Below the pieces are notes generated by a model. That model was not told where the DNA came from. It did not search any database and saw only the letters and a program-made list of their open reading frames with translations. The translations under genes were made by a program, and so were the position numbers. Shown in pieces: positions 8,573 through 14,888 of a stretch of 14,888 nt of DNA. Origin of the DNA: Candidatus Manganitrophaceae bacterium (GTDB lineage: Bacteria > Nitrospirota > Nitrospiria > SBBL01 > Manganitrophaceae); contig SCUR01000098.1 in assembly GCA_004297235.1 (NCBI GenBank), forward strand, positions 1 to 14,888. Reading direction: 5' to 3'. Within the stretch, counting starts at the first letter, position 1; every line of letters begins with the position of its first letter.

Positions 8573-9373
8573 ATGGTTCAGCTTCTTTTCTCTGCGATCG
8601 TTTTGGTCGGAATGCTTCTATCAAGCTGCTTTCTGAGAGTGCCTCCCCCTCCCCCTGAAATGGTGGCGGTTCCGGCGGGCGAGTTTATTCGCGGGAGCGA
8701 CAAGGTCGATGCCGACCGGCAGGGGGATGAGTTCGGTTCCGCCAAGCCGTGGTATCTCGACGAGCACCCGCAGCACAAGATGTATCTTCCCCTCTTCTAC
8801 ATCGACCGCTACGAAGTCACCAACGCCCAATATAAAGTCTTCATCGACGCGACCCGATCGCGGCCGCCCGTCTCTTTCTATATCCGGAGCGTCCCCCCCG
8901 GACGAGAGAATCACCCGGTCACCGACGTGAACTGGTATGAGGCCGAGCATTACTGCCGATGGGCCGGGAAGCGGCTTCCGACCGAGGCGGAGTGGGAAAA
9001 GGCGGCGCGCGGCACCGACGGGCGGGAGTTTCCGTGGGGGAATACCTACGACAATAAAAAGCTGAATGCGGGAGATTCCGGTTACGGCGATATCATCCCG
9101 GTCGGCTCTTTCAGGGCGGGCGCGAGCCCCTACGGGGCGATGGACATGTCGGGGAACGTCTGGGAGTGGACCGCCGATTGGTATCAGCCCTATCCCGGCT
9201 CGACCTACCAACACGCCAATTTCGGGGAGAAACAAAAGGTCTTCCGGGGAGGGGGATGGGGGGGACAAGGGCATTTCTCCCTGCCGCTTTTCTATCGGAC
9301 CACCTACCGCTCGTCGATCCCGCCCGAAGAGGGCTATGCCGACCTCGGCTTTCGCTGCGCGAAGTCGCCGTAA
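8573..9373 (+). CDS. lipoprotein with SUMF1/formylglycine-generating-enzyme-like domain
   Basis: The 266-residue product begins with a hydrophobic segment ending in the lipobox LSSC (Cys19), then a run of five prolines, so it is probably a lipid-anchored exported protein. The rest is one SUMF1-type domain. It shows VPAGEF near 33-38, the stretch YCRWAGKRLPTEAEWEKAARG (127-147), GNVWEW (194-199), FRGGGW (224-229) and the C-terminal GFRCA (259-263). True formylglycine-generating enzymes need a pair of cysteines just after the RGG-x-W motif. Here that segment has none, so sulfatase activation is unlikely and a binding or structural role is more plausible. The ATG at 8573 was chosen because a strong promoter points to it. 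A TTG at 8537, in frame, would add 12 residues including a Lys that would suit a signal peptide, but it has no ribosome binding site and overlaps the -35 box. No Shine-Dalgarno site precedes the ATG either. The gene stands alone and converges on the hybrid kinase. Confidence 0.87.
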   Translation: MVQLLFSAIVLVGMLLSSCFLRVPPPPPEMVAVPAGEFIRGSDKVDADRQGDEFGSAKPWYLDEHPQHKMYLPLFYIDRYEVTNAQYKVFIDATRSRPPVSFYIRSVPPGRENHPVTDVNWYEAEHYCRWAGKRLPTEAEWEKAARGTDGREFPWGNTYDNKKLNAGDSGYGDIIPVGSFRAGASPYGAMDMSGNVWEWTADWYQPYPGSTYQHANFGEKQKVFRGGGWGGQGHFSLPLFYRTTYRSSIPPEEGYADLGFRCAKSP

Positions 9374-9380
9374 GGCGGCT
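9363..9380. other. small hairpin over the lipoprotein stop codon
   Basis: Seven pairs (one of them G-T) close on a GTAA loop, a GNRA-type tetraloop in RNA, with the TAA stop inside it. No T-run follows on either strand, so it is not a standard intrinsic terminator. The two convergent stops are only 27 bp apart, and no other terminator is visible between them. Confidence 0.3.
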
Positions 9381-9400
9381 GTAGCGGACAGCAAACAGAC

Positions 9401-12400
9401 TCATTCGGTCGAAAACCGATGCGGCAGAAAAACGGTGAAGGTGGAGCCTTTTCCGAACTCGCTGGCGACGCGGACCTTGCCGTGCAGCAGGCTCACCAGT
9501 TCCTTAACAATCGCCAAACCCAAACCGCTCCCTCCGGAAGCGCGGCTCTCTTCAATTTGATAGAAGCTTTCGAAGATCTTCGGTAAGAACTCCGGCTCGA
9601 TTCCCGTCCCGGTATCGCTCACGGCGATCTCCACCCCTCCCTCTTCAGGAAGATCTTTGATCTCCATCACCACCCCTCCCTGATTTGTAAATTTAATCGC
9701 ATTCGAGAGAAGGTTGGTAAGGACCTGCTTCACCTTCGTGGCGTCGGATTCAATCTCGGGGAAGTTCTCGGGGATCCGCAATTGAAGGGAAAGCGATTTC
9801 GCCTCCAGAAGGGGCTTCATCTCGACGGCCATTTCTTTAATGATGGAGGAGAGCCGAACGGAGGAGCGCGCCACCGGCATCTTTCCCGAATCGATTCGGG
9901 CGAGATGAAGCACGTCGTCGATCAACTTTAATAATTCCCGGACATTTCTCCGGATGCCGTCGAGCGGCATCTTTTGAGGCTCGGCCACAGGACCATATGT
10001 TTCGTTCGAGAGAAGATGAATGTAGCCGACGATGGCATTGAGCGGGGTTCGCAAATCATGGGAGACGCTGGAGAAAAACTGCGTTTTCATCCGGCTCAGC
10101 TCCTCGGCTTCCAGACGCCGCTGCCGCTCATTTCGGAGCGCCTCGCGCCGCAGGTGCGCCAGCTCCAGGTGGGCCCCGACCCGCGCCATCAGCTCGCGCG
10201 CGGAGAACGGCTTGACGAGGTAGTCGTCGGCCCCCGCTTCCAAGCCCTCCACACGGGATTCCTCCCCCGCACGGGCGGAGAGAAGGATGACCGGCACCTC
10301 GCGGGTGCGCGAATCGGCCCGCAACGCCTGCAGCAACTCGAACCCGTCCATCCCCGGCATCATCACATCGGTCAGCAACAGATCGGGCGGCCGCCCGCAA
10401 GCGGCGGTGAAGGCGGCGGCCCCGTCGCCGACCGCTTCGACCGTCCACTTCTGGGAGAGCAACCGCCGGAGATACTCCCGCATGTCGGCATTGTCGTCGG
10501 CAAGGAGAATCCGCGCCGGGCGCGGAACGTGAAGCGGGGCCTGCGGCGGGCCGCCGAGCGGCGCTTCTTCATTTCGCCTCTCGGGAAGCCACCGGAGCGC
10601 CTCTTCGACATAGGAGGCGGCGCCGAGCGCGGTGGAGTCCCGCATCCGCGCTCCTCCGATCCGGTCGGAGGGAAGATGGGCGGCGCCGGCCGGAATCGCA
10701 ACAGTAAAGGTGGTTCCTCGGCCGACCGCGCTCTCCACGCAGGTCGTCCCCCCATGCAGCCGGACCAGATCCTGCACCAGCGCCAGCCCGATCCCGGAGC
10801 CTTCGTGAGTGCGGGCGCGCGCGCCCTTCACCTGATAGAAGCGCTCGAAGAGATGCGGCAGCGCCTCCTCCGGGATCCCCGTGCCGGTGTCGCGCACCCT
10901 CAGCTCTATCTGATCCGCCGCCCGGCGCAGCGCCACTTCGATCTCCCCTTCGAAGGTGAACTTGAAGGCGTTCGAGATCAGGTTGAGAACAATCTTCTCC
11001 CACATCTCCCGGTCGACATAGATCGGCTCTTCCAACAAAGGGCAGTTGACAATCAGGCGAAGGCCGGCCCGATCGATCGCGGAGCGGAAGGTGCTCGCCA
11101 GCTCGGCGGTCAGCGCCGCCAGGTCGGTCGGCTCGTATGTCGCCTCCATCCGATCGGCCTCCAGCCGGGAGAAATCAAGCAGCGTGTTGACCAGCTTGAG
11201 CAGACGCAGGCTGTTGCGGTGCGCGGTGATCAGCCGCTCGCGATGTTCCGGAGCCAGCGGGCGGCGAAGGTCGGCGAGGGCGTCTTCGATCGGTCCGAGC
11301 ATCAAGGTCAGCGGCGTGCGAAACTCATGGCTGACGTTGCTGAAGAAAGCCGTCTTGGCCCGATCGATCTCGGCGAGGGCTTCGGCGCGCTTGCGTTCGG
11401 TCTCGTAAGCGCGGGCATTGGCGACCGCCGTCGCCACATGCCCCGCCACCAGGTCGAGAAAGTCCCGGTAGTTGTCATCGAGCAGCCGCCGAGGGCTGAT
11501 GCCGGCGATCAGAAGACCGGCGGGCTGTTTTTGACCCGGCTGGGCCAGCGGCAGCAGGACGGCCGAGCGTGGAGACTCCGGCCAGGGGCCGCCCGGCAAC
11601 GGACCAAATCGCGCAGCCAGATCGTCGAGCTGCATCCCTTCGCTCCGGGCGATCGAATCGAGCGGCCACCGATTCGGCGCCATGCTCCCCGCCTCGATCG
11701 CCTCGGGGCTGGCCGCCGCCTGCGGGGCGATGCCGGCGCACCCTGCGAGATGCGCCCGGGTTCCGTCATGATTGAGCAGATAGATCAACGCAAACGGCAG
11801 GTCATGCGGGTTTTGGGCGAGCGCCCGGGCCGCAAGCTCGCAGGCCTCTTCCGCCGTCTTCGCTTCCGCCGTTCTCGCAGTGAGATCCCGAAGGGTCTTG
11901 AGTCGCCGCCGGTCGATGACCCGCCCCGTCTCCTCGGTGCAGGCGCAGAAGACGCCGTTCACCTCGCCCGCGTCGTTCGCCACGGGGCTGTAGGAGAAGG
12001 TAAAGTAGGTCTCCTCGGTATATCCGTTGCGCTCCATCACCAACAGCAACTCTTCATTCCAGGTCGCACGCCCCTCGTTTATGACCGCTTCCGCCTGCGG
12101 CCCCAGGATAGGCCAGATCTCGGCCCAGACCCGAGCGGCCGGCTGGCCCAACGCGTCGGGGTGACGTTTGCCGAGGACCGGGATATAAGCGTCGTTATAA
12201 AATTTGATGAACGCGCTCCCCCACCAGACGAACATCGGATAGCGTGAGCCGAGGATGATGCGAATGGCGGTCTGCAAGCTCTGCGGCCACCGCCCCCTCG
12301 GGCCGAGCGGGGTGGCGGACCAATCGTGCATTCGTATCAGCCGGCCCATCTCGCCGCCGCCGACGAGCCACTCCCTGGAGGGAGCGGCCGTCTTCCTCCT

Positions 12401-12436
12401 CACCAAGGGATTCGTCTTGGAACTTCGTAAACCCAT
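9401..12436 (-). CDS. hybrid histidine kinase with two kinase cores around one receiver domain
   Basis: This is a 1011-residue soluble hybrid kinase. Residues 38-175 are a PAS-type sensor with the characteristic lead-in HDWSATPLGP, followed by a GAF domain at about 180-345. Kinase core 1 has SHEFRTPLTL with His370 (codon 11327-11329), N box near Asn489, DTGTG at 516-520 and GSGIG at 546-550. A receiver domain spans about 641-760: acidic pair Asp647/Asp648, phospho-acceptor Asp690 in LLLTDVMMPGMDG (codon 10367-10369), Ser720 and Lys742 in VKPF. Kinase core 2 has SHDLRTPLNA with His793 (codon 10058-10060), Asn912, DTGTG at 941-945 and GSGLG at 969-973. Everything needed for phosphorylation is present in each module. 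Core 2 belongs with the cores of the two plus-strand kinases, while core 1 is of a different subtype. GGAG five bases before the ATG supports the start. It lies 218 bp downstream of argB on the same strand, probably as its own unit. The target is unknown; no HPt domain is seen. Confidence 0.93.
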   Translation of the reverse strand: MGLRSSKTNPLVRRKTAAPSREWLVGGGEMGRLIRMHDWSATPLGPRGRWPQSLQTAIRIILGSRYPMFVWWGSAFIKFYNDAYIPVLGKRHPDALGQPAARVWAEIWPILGPQAEAVINEGRATWNEELLLVMERNGYTEETYFTFSYSPVANDAGEVNGVFCACTEETGRVIDRRRLKTLRDLTARTAEAKTAEEACELAARALAQNPHDLPFALIYLLNHDGTRAHLAGCAGIAPQAAASPEAIEAGSMAPNRWPLDSIARSEGMQLDDLAARFGPLPGGPWPESPRSAVLLPLAQPGQKQPAGLLIAGISPRRLLDDNYRDFLDLVAGHVATAVANARAYETERKRAEALAEIDRAKTAFFSNVSHEFRTPLTLMLGPIEDALADLRRPLAPEHRERLITAHRNSLRLLKLVNTLLDFSRLEADRMEATYEPTDLAALTAELASTFRSAIDRAGLRLIVNCPLLEEPIYVDREMWEKIVLNLISNAFKFTFEGEIEVALRRAADQIELRVRDTGTGIPEEALPHLFERFYQVKGARARTHEGSGIGLALVQDLVRLHGGTTCVESAVGRGTTFTVAIPAGAAHLPSDRIGGARMRDSTALGAASYVEEALRWLPERRNEEAPLGGPPQAPLHVPRPARILLADDNADMREYLRRLLSQKWTVEAVGDGAAAFTAACGRPPDLLLTDVMMPGMDGFELLQALRADSRTREVPVILLSARAGEESRVEGLEAGADDYLVKPFSARELMARVGAHLELAHLRREALRNERQRRLEAEELSRMKTQFFSSVSHDLRTPLNAIVGYIHLLSNETYGPVAEPQKMPLDGIRRNVRELLKLIDDVLHLARIDSGKMPVARSSVRLSSIIKEMAVEMKPLLEAKSLSLQLRIPENFPEIESDATKVKQVLTNLLSNAIKFTNQGGVVMEIKDLPEEGGVEIAVSDTGTGIEPEFLPKIFESFYQIEESRASGGSGLGLAIVKELVSLLHGKVRVASEFGKGSTFTVFLPHRFSTE

Positions 12437-12654
12437 AGGAACTCCGTTCGTGAGAGGATGATCTTTCTTCGTCTGAAGTGGAAAAAGATTCGCGCAGCGT
12501 TACATCGAGTCTAATAAAATGGCGGGACCAAATACAACCGGTTCGCGCGGGGAGGGAATGAACCGGGAAGGCAAGCCGACCCGCGTCGCTCGGGAGAGAG
12601 CAACCCTGGGCACGGTCGATCTTCTTCCTTCGGGGAGGAGTTTCGAAACAACGT
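12437..12654 (-). other. argB to hybrid-kinase spacer, weak promoter candidate only
   Basis: No gene is visible in these 218 bp. On the minus strand a weak promoter candidate for the kinase is TTGTAT (12537-12532) and ATTAGA (12515-12510), spaced 16 bp. A 7-bp inverted repeat, CCGGTTC at 12538-12544 and GAACCGG at 12560-12566, could form a hairpin next to it. No hairpin plus T-run terminator is evident after argB, so readthrough into the kinase gene is possible. Confidence 0.25.
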
Positions 12655-13503
12655 CTAGGCGATGATCTCCGTCCCGACCCCCTGGTCGGTGAAGATCTCC
12701 AGCAGCAGGGCGTGCGGGACGCGGCCGTCGATGATGTGGGCCTTTTGAACCCCTCCCTCGACGGCGGAGAGGGCCGCCTCGACCTTCGGAAGCATCCCTT
12801 TGCTGATGATCCCTTTTTTGATCAGCTTCTGGACCTCTTTTCGGGAAAGGGTCGGAAGCAGTTTGCCTTTGTCGTCCAAGATCCCCGGAACATCGGTGAG
12901 GATCAACAGTTTCTCGGCGGAGAGGGCCGAGGCGACCTTGCCGGCGGCCAGATCGGCGTTGATGTTGAAGCTCCGCCCCTCCTCGTCGGCGCCGACCGGG
13001 GAGATCACCGGGATGAATCGTCCCCCTTCGAGGGTCTGGAGAATTTGCGGATCGATCGCCTTCACCTCGCCGACCTGCCCCATCTCCTCCTCGCCCTTCA
13101 TCGGCTTCGCTTGAATGAGCGCCCCGTCTTTTCCGGTGAGGCCGACCCCTTTGCCGCCGTGCCGGTTGATCAGGGTGACGATCTCTTTATTGATCGTCCC
13201 CCCCAGCACCATCTCGACGATCTCCATCGTCTCGGCATCGGTCACCCGGACCCCCTTGACGAACTTCGGCTCTTTTCCGAGCCGCTTCATCATCCCCGAG
13301 ATCTGCGGGCCCCCGCCGTGGACGATCACCGGGTTCATCCCGACATATTTCATCAGAACGACATCCTGGGCGAATTGGGTCTTCAGCGCCCCCTCGGTCA
13401 TCGCCGCCCCGCCGTACTTGATGACGATCGTCTTGCCGAAAAAGGCGCGGATATACGGAAGCGCTTCGACGAGAATCTGAGCTTTATCGTTGAGGTTGTT
13501 CAT
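12655..13503 (-). CDS. argB: acetylglutamate kinase
   Basis: ArgB phosphorylates N-acetyl-L-glutamate with ATP, the second step of arginine (ornithine) synthesis, in the cytosol. The 282-residue product shows the family hallmarks: IKYGGAAM (28-35) with the phosphate-binding Lys29, VHGGGPQI (61-68), the substrate-binding stretch with NINAD, and LILTDVPGILD near the nucleotide site. The N-terminus has an extra helix ending EALPYIRAFFGKT before the first strand. In the family that helix goes with hexameric, arginine-inhibited enzymes, while the E. coli enzyme lacks it, so feedback control by arginine is likely. An ATG at 13542 is in frame, but the one at 13503 is chosen. It gives the family's usual N-terminus, has a good ribosome site, and reduces overlap with the upstream gene to 20 bp. 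The gene is the last of a tight hslU-unknown-argB cluster. Confidence 0.95.
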   Translation of the reverse strand: MNNLNDKAQILVEALPYIRAFFGKTIVIKYGGAAMTEGALKTQFAQDVVLMKYVGMNPVIVHGGGPQISGMMKRLGKEPKFVKGVRVTDAETMEIVEMVLGGTINKEIVTLINRHGGKGVGLTGKDGALIQAKPMKGEEEMGQVGEVKAIDPQILQTLEGGRFIPVISPVGADEEGRSFNINADLAAGKVASALSAEKLLILTDVPGILDDKGKLLPTLSRKEVQKLIKKGIISKGMLPKVEAALSAVEGGVQKAHIIDGRVPHALLLEIFTDQGVGTEIIA

Positions 13504-13909
13504 CAAGCTGGACCCTTTCCATAAAAACGGCGAGGAGCGCATCGATATCCTCCGCCGAAAAAACCTGATACGACTCCTGATGTTTGACCACCGTCTCGCG
13601 ATGGCGCTCCTTCTCCTCCTCGGTCTGGCGGCTCAAATCGACCCAGCCGATCCCCTCTTTCCGGGCGACCTCTCCGATCGTCTGGAGCGCCTCCGCCGTG
13701 GCGCTTCGAAGGACGAACCAGATCCAGACCGTCTTTTTCCGAATGGAAAAGGCGAGCACAAACTCCTTGAAGGTGCTCTCGAAGGGGGAGAGGAAATAGA
13801 GATGCCGGATGCAGCCGCGCAGCGAATCAAGCCGCTCCGGCGCGTTCTCGGCGATGAGAATGACCGGGATGTTTTTTTGGGGTTTGGATCGAGGCTGTGT
13901 CGTCGCCAT
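13484..13909 (-). CDS. uncharacterised 141-residue protein between hslU and argB
   Basis: I do not recognise this protein. It is 141 residues, starts MATTQPRSKPQKNIPVILIAE with a basic, probably disordered tip, then reads as an alpha/beta domain. A strand-like IPVILIAE is followed by a helix and then by an aromatic hydrophobic stretch VWIWFVLRS (about 61-69), which could be a buried strand. The C-terminal half is charged and helical, with a Glu/Arg/Lys-rich segment about 95-110. There is no signal peptide, no convincing membrane span and only one cysteine, in RGCIRHLYF. The ATG is seven bases after the hslU stop with AGGA five bases upstream, and its 3' end overlaps argB by 20 bp. Translation coupled to both neighbours is therefore likely. 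The strand-helix-strand start could suggest a receiver-like or Rossmann-like fold, but no phospho-acceptor or nucleotide motif is seen. Confidence 0.75.
   Translation of the reverse strand: MATTQPRSKPQKNIPVILIAENAPERLDSLRGCIRHLYFLSPFESTFKEFVLAFSIRKKTVWIWFVLRSATAEALQTIGEVARKEGIGWVDLSRQTEEEKERHRETVVKHQESYQVFSAEDIDALLAVFMERVQLDEQPQR
13513..13520 (-). promoter_or_regulatory. ribosome binding site deciding the argB start
   Basis: On the minus strand GGAAAGGG lies nine bases before the ATG at 13503. The site is inside the end of the upstream coding sequence, so argB translation is probably coupled to that of its neighbour. It favours 13503 over the in-frame ATG at 13542. Confidence 0.6.
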
Positions 13910-13916
13910 TCCTTTC

Positions 13917-14888
13917 CTAAAGAATATACCGACTGAGGTCTTCGTCCTTCACGATATCCTGCATCCGCTCCCGAACCCTCTTCGCGTCGATAACCACTTT
14001 TTTTTCGGTCATCTCCGGCGCCTCGAACGAGATCTGGTCGAGCAGCCGCTCCATGATGGTGAAGAGGCGCCGCGCGCCGATGTTCTCCGTCCGCTCGTTG
14101 ACGCTCACCGCGGTGGCGGCGATCTCCTCGATCCCGTCCCGCGTAAATTCAAGATGAACCCCTTCGGTCTCCAGCAGCGCGACATACTGCCGGGTGAGGG
14201 CGTTCTGCGGCTCGGTCAAGATCCGGACGAAATCTTCCCGTCCGAGCGACGTCAGCTCGACGCGGATCGGAAAGCGCCCCTGCAGCTCGGGGATCAGATC
14301 GGACGGCTTGGCGGTATGAAACGCGCCGGCGGCGATGAAGAGGATGTGGTCGGTCTTCACCACCCCATATTTGGTGTTGACGGTGGAGCCTTCGACGATC
14401 GGCAAAAGATCGCGCTGGACCCCTTCACGGGAGACGTCGGGACCGCCCCCGCCCTTCTCCCGGCTGGCCACCTTATCGATTTCATCGATGAAGATGATCC
14501 CGGCGTTCTCGGCCCGTTGGACCGCATCCCGGGCCACCTCGTCCATGTCGATCAGCTTCTGCGATTCCTCTTGTCCGATGATCGAGAGCGCCTCCGGCAC
14601 TTTCACCCGCCGCTTCTTCTTCCGGCCCGGCATCATGTTGCCGAGCATCTCCCGCAGGTTCATCTCCAGATCTTCCATCCCGACGTTGGAGATCACCCCG
14701 ACCGGCGGAAAGCTCTTGTCCTTCACCTCTAGCTCCACCGACCGCTCGTTGAGCTTTCCCTCGCGCAGCTGCTGGCGCAGCTTCTCGCGGCTCTGCTCGT
14801 AAGATTCGGAATAGGGGACCGACGGCTCCCGCGCCTCGCTGAAGATGCCGGGGACCTGCGTCGTCGGGGGAGGGAGCAGCAGATCGAG
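13917..14888 (-). CDS. hslU: HslU, ATPase subunit of the HslUV protease (5' end beyond window)
   Basis: HslU is the AAA+ unfoldase that feeds substrates to the HslV peptidase in the cytosol. The 323 codons here are the C-terminal three quarters of a protein that is about 440-460 residues in the family. The first roughly 120 residues, with Walker A and the pore loop, lie past the window end. Visible are part of the charged, helical I domain (start of the fragment), Walker B IIFIDEIDK (near fragment residues 131-139), sensor 1 region ILFIAAGAFH, the arginine-finger segment LQGRFPIRVEL, sensor 2 region IGARRL, and the conserved C-terminal tail DEDLSRYIL, which in the family docks into HslV. The frame is open to the window edge. 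It is the first visible gene of the hslU-unknown-argB cluster; hslV would be expected just upstream. Confidence 0.96.
   Translation of the reverse strand, partial: LDLLLPPPTTQVPGIFSEAREPSVPYSESYEQSREKLRQQLREGKLNERSVELEVKDKSFPPVGVISNVGMEDLEMNLREMLGNMMPGRKKKRRVKVPEALSIIGQEESQKLIDMDEVARDAVQRAENAGIIFIDEIDKVASREKGGGGPDVSREGVQRDLLPIVEGSTVNTKYGVVKTDHILFIAAGAFHTAKPSDLIPELQGRFPIRVELTSLGREDFVRILTEPQNALTRQYVALLETEGVHLEFTRDGIEEIAATAVSVNERTENIGARRLFTIMERLLDQISFEAPEMTEKKVVIDAKRVRERMQDIVKDEDLSRYIL

Noticed and set aside
9974..12247. 757-codon plus-strand open frame antisense to the hybrid kinase
   Set aside because: The opposite strand encodes intact HisKA, ATPase and receiver motifs; this frame has none and reads as Arg/Gln/Gly-rich noise.
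12590..12625. Possible sigma54 promoter (minus strand, around GTTGCTC) ahead of the hybrid kinase
   Set aside because: The -12 half resembles TTGCT, but the required GG of the -24 half is missing at the right distance.
13504..13542. Upstream in-frame ATG for argB
   Set aside because: It would extend the overlap with the upstream gene to 59 bp and add residues not typical of the family; the ATG at 13503 has the better ribosome site.

Overview
The window is GC-rich (roughly 60% by eye) chromosomal DNA from what is probably a Gram-negative bacterium. The evidence is an SPII lipoprotein, an HslU ATPase ending in the usual DLSRxIL tail, and several very large multi-sensor histidine kinases. Kinase-rich environmental phyla such as Nitrospirota or a deltaproteobacterial lineage would fit, but no marker here settles the taxonomy. 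No tRNA, rRNA, CRISPR array, transposase or phage gene is visible.

Layout. Positions 1-438 hold the 3' end of an alpha/beta hydrolase on the plus strand. After an 85-bp gap with a recognisable promoter, two large histidine kinases follow head to tail on the plus strand: a six-TM, four-GAF membrane kinase (524-3880) and a soluble PAS/GAF kinase of 1502 residues (3954-8462). A hairpin-forming inverted repeat built of degenerate 7-bp units (8445-8520) separates them from a lipoprotein with a formylglycine-generating-enzyme-like (SUMF1) fold (8573-9373), which has its own strong sigma70-type promoter. Convergent to this gene, on the minus strand, is a hybrid kinase with two complete kinase cores flanking one receiver domain (12436-9401). 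Upstream of it on the same strand is a tight housekeeping cluster: hslU (5' end beyond the window), an unrecognised 141-residue protein, and argB (arginine biosynthesis). A 218-bp spacer separates argB from the hybrid kinase.

Functional picture. The centre of the window (about 0.5-12.4 kb) is a signalling island. Three kinases have related C-terminal catalytic cores, including near-identical HisKA and ATP-binding motifs in the first two. No stand-alone response regulator or output protein is visible. The only receiver domain lies inside the third kinase. The lipoprotein between them may be a periplasmic or outer-membrane partner, which is inference from position only. The right end is ordinary metabolism and proteostasis. 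I see no clearly new biological system. The points most worth following are the kinase cluster itself, the heptad hairpin that supplies the last codons of the second kinase, the apparently leaderless lipoprotein gene, and the unknown protein between hslU and argB.
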